Of a stretch of 64,000 nucleotides of DNA, positions 51,593-60,617 are shown one piece after another (positions within the stretch are counted from its first letter, which is position 1; each line of letters opens with the position of its first letter). Below the pieces are notes generated by a model. The model worked only from the letters and a program-made list of their open reading frames with translations. It was not told where the DNA came from and made no database searches. This DNA comes from Streptomyces sp. NBC_00663 (GTDB lineage: Bacteria; Actinomycetota; Actinomycetes; Streptomycetales; Streptomycetaceae): contig NZ_CP109027.1 in assembly GCF_036226885.1 (NCBI RefSeq), forward strand, positions 620,001-684,000. The letters run 5' to 3'. Position numbers and translations under genes: made by a program.

Positions 51593-53734
51593 CTACGCCT
51601 CGGCGGTCAACCGCACCAGCAGCACACCCGGCGCCCGCGGCACCGACACCCGCACCACGTCGCCGTCCCCGTCCCACTCGGCCGTGCCGGCCGACGCGTC
51701 CACCGGGTGCAGCACCTCCGCGCGCACCGCCCGTCCGGCCAAATGGCCGACCGGCAGACTCAGTTCGGCCTCCCCGCCGCGGCGCCACACCGACAGGTAC
51801 GTGGTACGGCCGTCGGGCACCCGCATGCCGAGCGCGAGCCATTCGTCCGTCCAGCCCGGCAGCCCCAGCGGCCAGCACGGCAGGGCCGTCGCGAGGTCCC
51901 GGCGGATGCTTCGGTACACGTCCACCGCGTCCCGCACGAGCCGGAGTTGGGGCTCGGACATCCGGTTCAGATGCCCGGACAGGTGGATGCGGCCGAGGAG
52001 CGCGCCGCCGAGGGTGAAGCGGATGAGGTCGTCGTCGAACTCGGGTTGCGGGTAGGCCCATACGGCGCCCTGTTCGGGCGGGACGGCCGTGGCCGCGGAG
52101 GCGGAGACCGGCGGGTAGCGCAGCGGGTCCTGCTGGTCGCTGGTGGACTGGAGCTGGGTGACGGCCAGGGTGGCGCCGTCCATGCGCATGCCGCCCGAGG
52201 CGCAGTTCTCGACGACCAGTGCCGGGTACCGGTCCAGGACGTCGGACAGCCAGTCCAGGTATGCCTGCGCGTGACCGAGCAGCCCGGCGCCGGGCGCGAG
52301 GTCGCCGGGGCCGCGGGTACCGGGGTCGACGACGATGTTGTAGTCGAGCTTGAGGTAGCCCACGCCCCACTCCCCCACGATCCGGTCCACCGTCCGGTCC
52401 AGGTGCGCGCGGGCGGCCGGGTGCCGCAGGTCGAGCTGGTGACGGCCCTGTTCGGTGAGGCGTACGCCGTCGCGCTGGAAGAACGCGTCCGGCGGCAGCG
52501 TCGCCGCGAGGGGGCTGTCCACGCCGATGACCTCCGGCTCCAGCCACAGCCCGGGCACCATGCCGCGTTCACGGATGCGGTCCAGTACGGCCTGGATGCC
52601 GCCGCCCGGAAAGCGGCGGGGCGAGGGTTCCCAGGCGCCGACGCTGTTCCACCAGCCGCCGTCGGCCGTGTCGTCGTACCAGCCGGAGTCGATGCAGAAG
52701 TACTCCGCGCCGGCCTCGGCGGCGGCGTCGATCAGGGGAAGGAGCTTGGCCGTCGTGGGGTCGCCCATCAGCGTGTTCATGTAGTCGTTGAAGACGACCG
52801 GCAGGTGTTCATGGTCCGGGTGCGGGCGGCGGACGAGGCGGCGGTACGAGGTGAGGGCACCCATCGCCGCGTCGAACCCGGCGCCCAGCGCGAGCACACC
52901 CGGCACCGTGGTGAACTCCTCGCCCGGCGCGAGCCGGACCCGCCACTGGTGCGCGGCGTCGGTGGGGCCGTTCAGCGCCAGGTAGCTGCCACGGGCGTGT
53001 TCGCCGAGGTCCCAGCGCCAGCCCGCGGGGGACTCGATCTGCCACAGCCAGGTCCGGCCGTCGTCCCGTCGGGTCAGCGCGCCCATCGGCAGATGGCCGT
53101 CGGTGGGCCAGCTGCCGCGTCCGGTGAGGGCGAGGGCGGCCCGGCTGTCGTGCTGGTGGGCGTCGGCGTTGATGTCGGCGACGGTCGCGCGCAGGGGTTC
53201 GGTGTACCAACGGCACTCGGCGAGCCATTCGTTGCGGGCCCGGTGGACGTCGAGGGAGTCGGGCCCCGGCAGACCGGCGAGCAGGAGGCTGCTGACGGAC
53301 TGGACGACGAGCGGTGTGTCGCCGTCGTTGCGCAGGCGCACACGGGACCGCAGGACGGGGACTCCGGCCGGGGAGGACAGCTCGGCGAAGGCCGTCAACC
53401 CGATTGCGGGGTCGTGGAGTTCGACGGTGAGGCGCTCCCAGCCGTCGCGGCGGTCCGTGCGGTGCCCCTGGTAGCGGAGGCGGGAGCCGAGGGCCGTGCC
53501 GGTGAAGCGCGGGCCGGACCAGCCGCTGCCGTGCCCCAGGGCGGTGAGCTCCACGAGCGGGAGCGCGGTCTCCGGGTCACCGGAGCCCGTGTCGTCGAGC
53601 CGGGTCAGCCGCAGCGTCCCGTCGGCGGCGGTGGCGAACTCGGCCGCCAGCCGCGCATGACCCCAACTGACCTTGCCCCGAGGAGAGTTCGGCGCCCGCT
53701 GGGCGAGCTCCCCCGCATCCGCCGTACCGGTCAA
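51593..53734 (-). CDS. Glycoside hydrolase family 36 (alpha-galactosidase-like)
   Basis: A 713-residue cytosolic GH36 enzyme. It has an N-terminal beta-supersandwich, a (beta/alpha)8 barrel with WLEPEVIG and the nucleophile Asp in GYLKLDYN near residue 464, the acid/base region ENCASGGMR...STSDQQD near residue 528, and a C-terminal sheet. GH36 proteins are mainly alpha-galactosidases. The start is taken as TTG 53734 behind GGGGGAG; no ATG/GTG in frame has a better site. It is divergent from the lacI-type gene, with a TGTGACCGGTCACA operator 54 bp upstream, and is the likely intracellular enzyme for the sugar imported by the adjacent ABC system. Confidence 0.88.
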   Translation of the reverse strand: MTGTADAGELAQRAPNSPRGKVSWGHARLAAEFATAADGTLRLTRLDDTGSGDPETALPLVELTALGHGSGWSGPRFTGTALGSRLRYQGHRTDRRDGWERLTVELHDPAIGLTAFAELSSPAGVPVLRSRVRLRNDGDTPLVVQSVSSLLLAGLPGPDSLDVHRARNEWLAECRWYTEPLRATVADINADAHQHDSRAALALTGRGSWPTDGHLPMGALTRRDDGRTWLWQIESPAGWRWDLGEHARGSYLALNGPTDAAHQWRVRLAPGEEFTTVPGVLALGAGFDAAMGALTSYRRLVRRPHPDHEHLPVVFNDYMNTLMGDPTTAKLLPLIDAAAEAGAEYFCIDSGWYDDTADGGWWNSVGAWEPSPRRFPGGGIQAVLDRIRERGMVPGLWLEPEVIGVDSPLAATLPPDAFFQRDGVRLTEQGRHQLDLRHPAARAHLDRTVDRIVGEWGVGYLKLDYNIVVDPGTRGPGDLAPGAGLLGHAQAYLDWLSDVLDRYPALVVENCASGGMRMDGATLAVTQLQSTSDQQDPLRYPPVSASAATAVPPEQGAVWAYPQPEFDDDLIRFTLGGALLGRIHLSGHLNRMSEPQLRLVRDAVDVYRSIRRDLATALPCWPLGLPGWTDEWLALGMRVPDGRTTYLSVWRRGGEAELSLPVGHLAGRAVRAEVLHPVDASAGTAEWDGDGDVVRVSVPRAPGVLLVRLTAEA

Positions 53735-53787
53735 GGCACTCCCCCTCGGTCGCGCGGATCCGTTGTCACGTCTCTTGACGCCCCCTG

Positions 53788-53801
53788 TGTGACCGGTCAC
53801 A
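53788..53801. promoter_or_regulatory. LacI-type operator 1
   Basis: TGTGACCGGTCACA, a perfect 14-bp palindrome between the divergent GH36 and lacI-type genes. It is 54 bp before the GH36 start and 8 bp before the regulator's ATG. The central CG and dyad symmetry are typical LacI-family operator features. Confidence 0.8.
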
Positions 53802-53809
53802 ATCCTCGC

Positions 53810-54841
53810 ATGAATGTGACCGGTCACACAAGGAGCCCGGCGAGCATCAGGGACGTCGCGGCCGCCGCCGACGTCTCGTACCAGACCGTCTCCCGGGTGA
53901 TCAACGGCCACCCCAGCGTCAAGCCGTCGACCCGGGAACGGGTGCTCGCCGCCATCGACGAGCTGGGCTTCCGGCGCAGCGCGACCGCGCTCGCCCTGGC
54001 CAGCGGGCGCACCCGGGCCGTGACCGTGCTCACCGCCAACACCACCCACTACGGCTACGCCTCGATCCTCCAGGGCGTGGAGGAGGCCGCGCGCGCCGCC
54101 TCCTACGCGGTCGGGATAAGCGTCCTGGAGTCGGCCGACGAGGCCGCGGTCGCCGTGGAGGTGCGACGGGCCGCCGACGCGGGCGGCGGGCTGATCGTGA
54201 TCGCCTACGATCCGGCCGGAGTACGCGCCCTGGACGCGGTCCCGGCCGGACTGCCGGTCGTCGGCGTGGTGGAGACCCCGGCGAGCCCGCCCGGCGAGAA
54301 CCGCCCCTGGGTGTGGACCGACGACCGCGAGGCCGCCTACGAGGCGACCCGCCATCTGCTCTCGCTCGGGCACGAGACCGTGCACTATGTCGCCATCCCG
54401 TCCAGCACCCGCCGCACGAGCGCCCGCACCAGCGGCTGGCGGCAGGCCCTGAAGGAGGCCGGCGCCCCGCAACCCCGCCCGGTGCAGGGCAGTTGGGGCC
54501 CCGCGGGCGGCCACGCGGCGGGGCTGAAGCTGGCGAAGGACCCCGCCGTCACCGCGGTCCTGTGCGGCAACGACGATCTGGCGCTCGGTGTCCTGCGCGC
54601 CCTGCACGAGGCGGGCCGCCCGGTGCCGGGCGCGGTCAGCGTGGCGGGGTTCGACGACGCCCCGCACTCCGCCTATCTCACGCCCTCCCTCACGACCGTA
54701 CGCCTGGACTTCACCGGTCTGGGCCGGTCCGCGTTCGCGCTGCTGCACGGGGTGCTGGAGGCGTCGGCGCGGATCGCCCCGCACCCGGTCTCCGTCCCGG
54801 AGCTGGTGGTGCGGGAGAGCTCGGGGCCGCCGCTCTCCTGA
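53810..54841 (+). CDS. LacI-family transcriptional regulator
   Basis: A 343-residue regulator. The N-terminal HTH is SIRDVAAAADVSYQTVSRVI with the hinge helix in the TRERVLAAIDELGF/ALALASGRT region. A periplasmic-binding-protein-like sugar domain (~65-335) has VLCGNDDLALGVLRALHEAG and AGFDDAPHSAYLTPSLTTVR. No ribosome-binding site precedes ATG 53810 (CAATCCTCGC), so a leaderless mRNA is likely; GTG 53816 is an alternative. It probably represses itself, the GH36 gene and perhaps the ABC genes 67 bp downstream. Confidence 0.92.
   Translation: MNVTGHTRSPASIRDVAAAADVSYQTVSRVINGHPSVKPSTRERVLAAIDELGFRRSATALALASGRTRAVTVLTANTTHYGYASILQGVEEAARAASYAVGISVLESADEAAVAVEVRRAADAGGGLIVIAYDPAGVRALDAVPAGLPVVGVVETPASPPGENRPWVWTDDREAAYEATRHLLSLGHETVHYVAIPSSTRRTSARTSGWRQALKEAGAPQPRPVQGSWGPAGGHAAGLKLAKDPAVTAVLCGNDDLALGVLRALHEAGRPVPGAVSVAGFDDAPHSAYLTPSLTTVRLDFTGLGRSAFALLHGVLEASARIAPHPVSVPELVVRESSGPPLS
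53815..53828. promoter_or_regulatory. LacI-type operator 2, inside the regulator's coding start
   Basis: An identical TGTGACCGGTCACA lies 27 bp from operator 1, centre to centre, and begins 5 bp into the lacI-type gene, so codons 3-6 (VTGH) are encoded by the operator. The spacing of about 2.6 helical turns may allow two dimers to bind. Confidence 0.78.
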
Positions 54842-54908
54842 ACACCGCCTACGTGCACGGCAGTTGTGAGTCCCCGCTTCCTGAACCACCTGCTCCGAAA
54901 GGCACGTG

Positions 54909-56243
54909 ATGAAGAGAAGAGCACTCCCCGCACTGGCACTGATATCCGCCCTGGCCCTGGCCGCCACCGCGTGCAGCGACCCCACCGCGGCCGACTCGGA
55001 CTCCGACTCCGACTCCGACGCCCGGCAGACAGCCGTCGACCCCACCGCCCGCCTCGACGGCGTGAAGCTCACGATGTGGACCGCGCAGAACACCGTCAAC
55101 GCGCCGAAACAGGTGATCGACGCCTTCGAGAAGGCCACGGGCGCCGAGGTCGAGACCCAGGCGATCCCGGACCTCTACGAGCAGAACGTGCCGACCAAGC
55201 TGGCCTCCGGTGACCGCCCCGACCTGATGTTCTGGCAGCCCTCAGTCTCCACCCTGCCCTTCATCCAGCCGAAGCAGAACCTCCTCCCCCTCGACGGGGA
55301 GCCGTGGGAGGCGAAGCTCGGCGACACCGAGAAGTCGCTCGGCGTGATCGACGGCAAGCGGTACGCGGCGATCGTCACCAGCCCCGCCATGCTCGGCGTC
55401 TACTACAACAAGGACGTCTTCGCGAAGGCCGGTCTCAGCGAGAAGGACTTCCCGAAGTCGTACGACGAGTTGCTCGCCCTCGGCCGCAAGGTCGTCGACA
55501 AGACGGACGCGGCCGCCTTCTACGAGGCCGGCGGTGACCAGTGGCCGTTGCAGTGGCAGATGCAGGTCCAGCTCACCGACCTCGACCAAGCGTGGTGGGA
55601 CGGGCTGAACCGGAACAAGGAGAAGTGGACCGACCCCGTCGTGGTCGGTGCCGTCAAGAAGTACAAGGACAAGCTGCTCGACGCCGGGCTGGCCCAGAAG
55701 AACTACCGCACCGGCACCTTCACCGGGCAGGCCGACGCCCTGTGGAAGGGCGAGGCCGGGATGGTCCTCAACGTCACGTCCTTCCAGAGCCAGTTGCAGG
55801 CCAAGTACTCCACCGCCGAGATCGACCGCGAGGTCGGCTGGTTCCCCGTCGCCAACTCCTCAGCCACCGGCCTGTATTCACCCGACCAGACCAATGGGGT
55901 GGTCGCCTTCAGGACCGGTGACGAGAAGCGGCAGAACGCGGCCCGGCAGTTCCTCGCCTTCTGGCTCGGTCCCGACTACGCCGACTACATCAAGGCGATG
56001 AAGATCCCGTCCGTGCAGCCCTCCGTGCCGACCCCCGACGGCCTGCCGCAGACCTCGAAGGACCAGGTCGAGGCCCTGCCCACCGCCATCGGCGTGTTCC
56101 AGGCGAAGGCGATCGTCGCCCCGGACGCCCATCTGTACCTGGCCGACATGATCTACGGGAAGAAGAATCCCGAACAGGTCGCCCAGGCCGTCCAGGACCA
56201 GTTCGCCCAGGTGGCCAAGGCGCAGGCCGCGCCCGGATTCTGA
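54909..56243 (+). CDS. ABC sugar transporter, substrate-binding lipoprotein
   Basis: A 444-residue extracellular solute-binding protein of the MalE-like family. The lipobox LAATAC gives a lipidated Cys22. An unusual acidic linker SDSDSDSDA, encoded by a repeated gactcc run, follows before the mature domain begins (VKLTMWTAQNTVNAPKQVID). ATG 54909 has GAAAGG at 6 nt. It is followed 2 bp later by the first permease gene. Sugar specificity is not determinable, but the GH36 neighbour suggests alpha-galactosides or their breakdown products. Confidence 0.92.
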   Translation: MKRRALPALALISALALAATACSDPTAADSDSDSDSDARQTAVDPTARLDGVKLTMWTAQNTVNAPKQVIDAFEKATGAEVETQAIPDLYEQNVPTKLASGDRPDLMFWQPSVSTLPFIQPKQNLLPLDGEPWEAKLGDTEKSLGVIDGKRYAAIVTSPAMLGVYYNKDVFAKAGLSEKDFPKSYDELLALGRKVVDKTDAAAFYEAGGDQWPLQWQMQVQLTDLDQAWWDGLNRNKEKWTDPVVVGAVKKYKDKLLDAGLAQKNYRTGTFTGQADALWKGEAGMVLNVTSFQSQLQAKYSTAEIDREVGWFPVANSSATGLYSPDQTNGVVAFRTGDEKRQNAARQFLAFWLGPDYADYIKAMKIPSVQPSVPTPDGLPQTSKDQVEALPTAIGVFQAKAIVAPDAHLYLADMIYGKKNPEQVAQAVQDQFAQVAKAQAAPGF

Positions 56244-56245
56244 CG

Positions 56246-57169
56246 ATGACTCATACCGTCGTACGCGCCAAGAAGCCCGCGCCGGTGTCGGGCACACCGA
56301 GGAAGCCGGGGCGGTTGCCGCGGGCCGCGGTGCACCATCCCTGGTGGTTCGCCCTCCCGGCGATCGTCGTCTTCGCCGGCTTCTTCCTGGTCCCCAACCT
56401 GCTCAACTTCTACTACCCGTTCACCGACTGGTCCTCCTACCACCCGGACATCGCCTTCACCGGCCTGGACAACCTCAGGACCATCGCCGACGACGGCTCG
56501 CTGCTGCGGGCGATCCGTACGACCCTGCTGTACGCGGCGCTCGCGGCGTTCTTCCAGAACGGCTTCGGTCTCGCACTCGCCCTGCTGCTGGAGGACGACA
56601 CCCGCTTCAACCGCTTCTTCCGAGCGGCCTTCTTCCTGCCGGTGCTCATCTCGGCCCTTGCGACGGGTTACGTCTTCCAGGCGCTCCTCGACCAGGACGG
56701 CGCCGTCAACTCCGTGCTGGGAAGCGATGTTCCGTGGCTCGGCTCGACGACCTGGACGCTGGTCGTGGTCACCCTCATCCACGGCTGGAAGTGGATGGGG
56801 CTGTCGATGCTGATCTATCTCGCCGGGCTCAAGGGCATCCCCGGGGACATGCTGGAGGCCGCGCGGATGGACGGGGCCGGGCCGTGGCGGACCTTCTGGT
56901 CGGTGCGCTGGCCCATGCTCGCCCCGGCCGTCACCTTCAACGTGACCACGGCGCTGATCGGTTCGATGAACACCTTCGACATCGTCCAGGCCACAACCGG
57001 CGGCGGGCCCGCCGCCTCCACCGAGGTCTTCAACATCTACATGTTCCGGATCTTCGGGCAGGGCCTGTACGCCCAGGCCTCCGCGATGAGTCTGGTGCTC
57101 TTCCTGGTCGTGGTGGCCGTGGCGATCCCGCTGGTCGTCGGACTGCGCCGAAGGGAGCAACTCCTGTGA
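56246..57169 (+). CDS. ABC sugar transporter permease (MalF type)
   Basis: A 307-residue inner-membrane permease with six predicted TM segments (first WWFALPAIVVFAGFFLVPNL) and the EAA loop LEAARMDGAGPWRTFWSVRW near residue 205 that docks the ATPase. It lies 2 bp after the binding-protein gene and overlaps the next permease by 4 bp. No ATPase gene is present; Streptomyces sugar importers commonly share the ATPase MsiK. Confidence 0.94.
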   Translation: MTHTVVRAKKPAPVSGTPRKPGRLPRAAVHHPWWFALPAIVVFAGFFLVPNLLNFYYPFTDWSSYHPDIAFTGLDNLRTIADDGSLLRAIRTTLLYAALAAFFQNGFGLALALLLEDDTRFNRFFRAAFFLPVLISALATGYVFQALLDQDGAVNSVLGSDVPWLGSTTWTLVVVTLIHGWKWMGLSMLIYLAGLKGIPGDMLEAARMDGAGPWRTFWSVRWPMLAPAVTFNVTTALIGSMNTFDIVQATTGGGPAASTEVFNIYMFRIFGQGLYAQASAMSLVLFLVVVAVAIPLVVGLRRREQLL

Positions 57170-57990
57170 CCCCGGTGTGGCGTTACGCCCGCCCGGCGCT
57201 CGTCCTCCTGCTCGCCGGCCTCGCCGTCGGCGTGCCGTTGTGGCTGGTCGCGGTCACCTCGGCCAAGCCGCAGACCGAGGCGATCAGACCCAACCTGGAC
57301 CTGCCCCGGCACTGGCAGCCTTCCCGTAACTACGCGGACGCCGTCAGCGAGGGCGAGATGCTGCGCGGTTTCCTCAACTCCCTGCTGGTCGTGGTGCCTT
57401 CGGTGCTGCTCGTGCTGGTGCTCGGGGCGGGCGCCGCATGGGTCTTCGCGCGCCACAGGTCCAGGCTCGTCTCGGCGGCGTACGCCCTGTGCATCAGCGG
57501 ACTGCTGCTGCCGCCCGCGGTCATCACCATCGTGATGGAACTGCGGCAGCTCGGCCTGGCCAACACCCGCCCCGGCATGATCGCCGTCTACACCGGCATG
57601 TACCTGTCGACATCGATCTTCTTCATGACCGGTTTCATCCGCGCGATCCCCATGGAACTGGAGGAGGCGGCCCGCATCGACGGGGCACCCCCCTGGCGGA
57701 TCTTCGCGCGGATCGTCCTGCCGCTGCTCAGGCCGGTGATCGCCACCGCGACGATCATGGTGATGCTCTATGCCTGGAGCGACATCTTCTACGCCTTCTT
57801 CGTCCTCGGCGGCGGAGATCGGGCGACCCTGCCGCTCAACCTCTACCAGGTCGCCAGCGCCCAGCTCTATCTCGACAACTGGCATCTCGTCTTCGCGTAC
57901 GTCGTGGTGATGAGCCTGCCGATGGTCGTCGTGTTCCTCGTCGGCCAGCGAAAGATCGTGTCCGGAATCACCAGTGGAGCCGTCAAATAA
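57166..57990 (+). CDS. ABC sugar transporter permease (MalG type)
   Basis: A 274-residue second permease. TM1 is ALVLLLAGLAVGVPLWLVAV, and the periplasmic loop and the EAA loop LEEAARIDGAPPWRIFARIV near residue 165 follow in the usual order. GTG 57166 overlaps the stop of the MalF-type gene (GTGA). It forms one import complex with the preceding permease and the binding protein. Confidence 0.94.
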   Translation: MTPVWRYARPALVLLLAGLAVGVPLWLVAVTSAKPQTEAIRPNLDLPRHWQPSRNYADAVSEGEMLRGFLNSLLVVVPSVLLVLVLGAGAAWVFARHRSRLVSAAYALCISGLLLPPAVITIVMELRQLGLANTRPGMIAVYTGMYLSTSIFFMTGFIRAIPMELEEAARIDGAPPWRIFARIVLPLLRPVIATATIMVMLYAWSDIFYAFFVLGGGDRATLPLNLYQVASAQLYLDNWHLVFAYVVVMSLPMVVVFLVGQRKIVSGITSGAVK

Positions 57991-58006
57991 CCGGAGGTCC
58001 GACAGC

Positions 58007-60541
58007 GTGCTCGTCCCCACCCGCACGAGATCCCGAACCGCCTTGCTGACCGCCGCACTTGCCCTCGCCGCCCTGCTCCCCACGATGGGCTCCGCGTCGG
58101 CAGCCGACCCCCAGCGCCTCACCGTCGACCTGGCCGACTCCGAGGGCCCGGTGACGCTCGGCGCCAACGGCGCCCTGTACGGCCTCGGTGACGACGGCGT
58201 CCCCAGCGACGCCGCCCTGGAACCCCTGAAGATCACCAGCATCTCGCAGAAGCCGGAGGGCGGCGCCCAGCACCCCAACGGCGACGCGCTCTCCGTCTCC
58301 AAGGCCTTCTTCCGCAACGGCGGCGGCGAGATCAACGTGATGATGCAGGACATGTACGCCAAGTGGCCGTACGAGGATCTCGGCATCGACGACTACCTCC
58401 CCAAGGTCGACAAGATCACCAAGGAGATCGCGGCCGACCCCAACAGCGACCGGTTCGTCTACATCCCCTTCAACGAACCGGACTTCATCTGGTACAAGCT
58501 CAACCTCACGGACCAGGCCGCGTACGAGGTCGAACGCGACCGCTTCTTCAAGCACTGGAAGACGGTCTACCACCGCATCCGTGCCATCGACCCGGACGCG
58601 GTGATCGCGGGCCCCAACGAGACCGGCTACTACCCCCGCTTCCTGCGGGACTTCCTCACCTTCGCCCAGCGCGAGAACGTCCTGCCGCAGATCATGACCT
58701 GGCACGAGCTGAGCTCCGGTTCGCTGCGCGACTTCCAGGGTCACTACGACAACTACCGTGCCCTTGAGCGTGAGTTGGGCATCGGCCCGCTCAAGATCAA
58801 TATCGATGAGTACGCCAACCGCCGGGACCTGTCCGTGCCGGGGCAGCTCGTGCAGTGGGTCTCGATGTTCGAGAGGAACAAGGTGTACGCCAACATGGCG
58901 TACTGGGACGCCGCCGGCAATCTCAGCGGCCAGGTGGTGCAATCCAACATCCCCAACGGCGGCTGGTGGTTCTTCCGTTGGTACGCCGGGCTGACCGGCG
59001 ACACGGTGAAGGTGACCCCGCCGCAGCCGAACACCATCGACACCCTCCAGGGCCTCGCCTCCCTGGACACCTCCCGCCGCCAGGCCCAGGTCCTGCTGGG
59101 CGGTTCGGCCGGTGACTCCGACGTCGTGGTGCGCAACGTCCCCCGCTCCGTCTTCGGCCGCACGGTCACCGCGACCGTCGCCGAGGCGGCCTGGTCCGGG
59201 TACGAAGGGCAGCACGCCGCACCGCAGGTGCTCACCCGCACCAAGCTCAAGGTGGCGGACGACGGCACGGTGACCGTGCCGCTGCGCGGCCTGCACAAGA
59301 TGTCGGCGTACCGGATCGTCCTCACCCCCGCCGGCTCGGGCACCCCCTCCCCCGCCGCCGTCCCGTGGTCGGCGTCGTACGAGGCCGAGGACGCTGCGAT
59401 CACCGCCGGGCAGATCTACACGCAGGGCACCGTGAGCAACGCCAACGGCTACGCGGCCTCCGGCACCAAGGACGTCGGCTCCCTCAACCAGCCCACCAGC
59501 AAGGTGGACTTCACGGTGTCGGTCCCGGCGGACGGCACGTACGGCCTGTCCATCCTCTACGGCAACCAGTCCGGCGGCCCGGCCACACAGGAGCTGTCGG
59601 TCGACGGCGCCGACCCGGTCACGGTCCCGTACCCCTCCACGGAGAACTGGACCTACCGCGCCAGGAAGGACGTCGGCATCCGGCTCACGGCGGGCTCGCA
59701 CGTGCTGACCCTCGCCAAGGGCGACGCCGAGGTCACACTCGACCGCATCCACCTGACGGCCCGTACCGGCGAGGCCTCCGCGTCGTACGAGGCCACCCTC
59801 GCCGACATCAGCGGCAGGCCGTCGTACGACTACTCCTCGTCGTCCGGCGTCGGCACGGGCGCCCTCGTCCTGCGCACCGCCGACAAGGCGGTCTTCGACG
59901 TCTACGCTCCGCGCGACGGCTACTTCACGGTCCTCCCGCGTGCCTCCGCGCCGGTGAAGTTGCGGCTGCACGGGGAGACGGTGACGGCCGTGCCCGGCAA
60001 GCCCCTACGGCTGTATCTGGTGGCCGGGAACAACCGCGTCACGCTGACCGCGAAGCACGCCTCCGTCCGTTCCCTGGACGTCTCGGGCGACGGCTCGACG
60101 GCCGGCGCACTCACCTACGAGGCCTCTTCGGCCCTCCTCTCGGGCGGCGCCGAACTGGTCGACTCCGCGCACGCCTCCGGCGGCTCCTACATCGGCTCGC
60201 TGGGCAACAGCCCGTCCAGCACAGCCGAGTTCACGGTGAACGCGCCCAGGTCCGGCCGCTATCTCCTGGTCATCCAGTACGCGCACAACGAGCGGCGCGA
60301 CAACGGGCACGCCTACAACACGGACATCATGTCCCGTACGGCGGACATCACCGTGGGGTCCGGCACCCCGACCCGGGCCACCTTCAAGAACACCTGGAGC
60401 TGGGACGACTACTGGACGCTCGGCGTCCCGGTCGACCTCAGGAAGGGCGCCAACACGGTGACGTTCGGCAACCCGACCGGCTGGGCGCCGAACATCGACC
60501 GGATCGAACTGGGGCGTGTCGTAGGCGAGTTCCGGCACTGA
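58007..60541 (+). CDS. Secreted clan GH-A glycoside hydrolase with CBM35-like domains
   Basis: An 844-residue exported protein. A Sec-type signal (ALLTAALALAALLPTMGSAS then A-A-D) is followed by a TIM-barrel catalytic domain (~35-340) with the acid/base Glu in PFNEPDF near residue 156 and a second Glu in INIDEYANR near residue 268. This NEP plus DEY pair marks clan GH-A, and the fold looks GH39-like. C-terminal beta-sandwiches follow: a CBM35-like module (~455-585), a degenerate middle one, and another CBM35-like module (~700-840, WSWDDYWTLGVPVDL). GTG 58007 has GGAGG; it is 16 bp after the permease. It probably releases the sugar imported by this locus. The exact family and polysaccharide are not certain. 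Confidence 0.82.
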   Translation: MLVPTRTRSRTALLTAALALAALLPTMGSASAADPQRLTVDLADSEGPVTLGANGALYGLGDDGVPSDAALEPLKITSISQKPEGGAQHPNGDALSVSKAFFRNGGGEINVMMQDMYAKWPYEDLGIDDYLPKVDKITKEIAADPNSDRFVYIPFNEPDFIWYKLNLTDQAAYEVERDRFFKHWKTVYHRIRAIDPDAVIAGPNETGYYPRFLRDFLTFAQRENVLPQIMTWHELSSGSLRDFQGHYDNYRALERELGIGPLKINIDEYANRRDLSVPGQLVQWVSMFERNKVYANMAYWDAAGNLSGQVVQSNIPNGGWWFFRWYAGLTGDTVKVTPPQPNTIDTLQGLASLDTSRRQAQVLLGGSAGDSDVVVRNVPRSVFGRTVTATVAEAAWSGYEGQHAAPQVLTRTKLKVADDGTVTVPLRGLHKMSAYRIVLTPAGSGTPSPAAVPWSASYEAEDAAITAGQIYTQGTVSNANGYAASGTKDVGSLNQPTSKVDFTVSVPADGTYGLSILYGNQSGGPATQELSVDGADPVTVPYPSTENWTYRARKDVGIRLTAGSHVLTLAKGDAEVTLDRIHLTARTGEASASYEATLADISGRPSYDYSSSSGVGTGALVLRTADKAVFDVYAPRDGYFTVLPRASAPVKLRLHGETVTAVPGKPLRLYLVAGNNRVTLTAKHASVRSLDVSGDGSTAGALTYEASSALLSGGAELVDSAHASGGSYIGSLGNSPSSTAEFTVNAPRSGRYLLVIQYAHNERRDNGHAYNTDIMSRTADITVGSGTPTRATFKNTWSWDDYWTLGVPVDLRKGANTVTFGNPTGWAPNIDRIELGRVVGEFRH

Positions 60542-60555
60542 TCGCAGCACGCCGT

Positions 60556-60591
60556 GTCACCGGGCCCGTGAGACAGCACGGGCCCGGTGAC
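60556..60591. terminator. Bidirectional terminator hairpin
   Basis: GTCACCGGGCCCGTG - AGACAG - CACGGGCCCGGTGAC, a perfect 15-bp stem with a 6-nt loop, between the convergent glycosidase and S33-type peptidase genes. It closes the sugar operon. Confidence 0.8.
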
Positions 60592-60617
60592 ATGTGCGTC
60601 ACAGGGGCGGCTACAGA

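Noticed and set aside
57983..59971. Long minus-strand frame opposite the secreted glycosidase
   Set aside because: Shadow frame; the plus-strand protein has a signal peptide, catalytic motifs and CBM domains.
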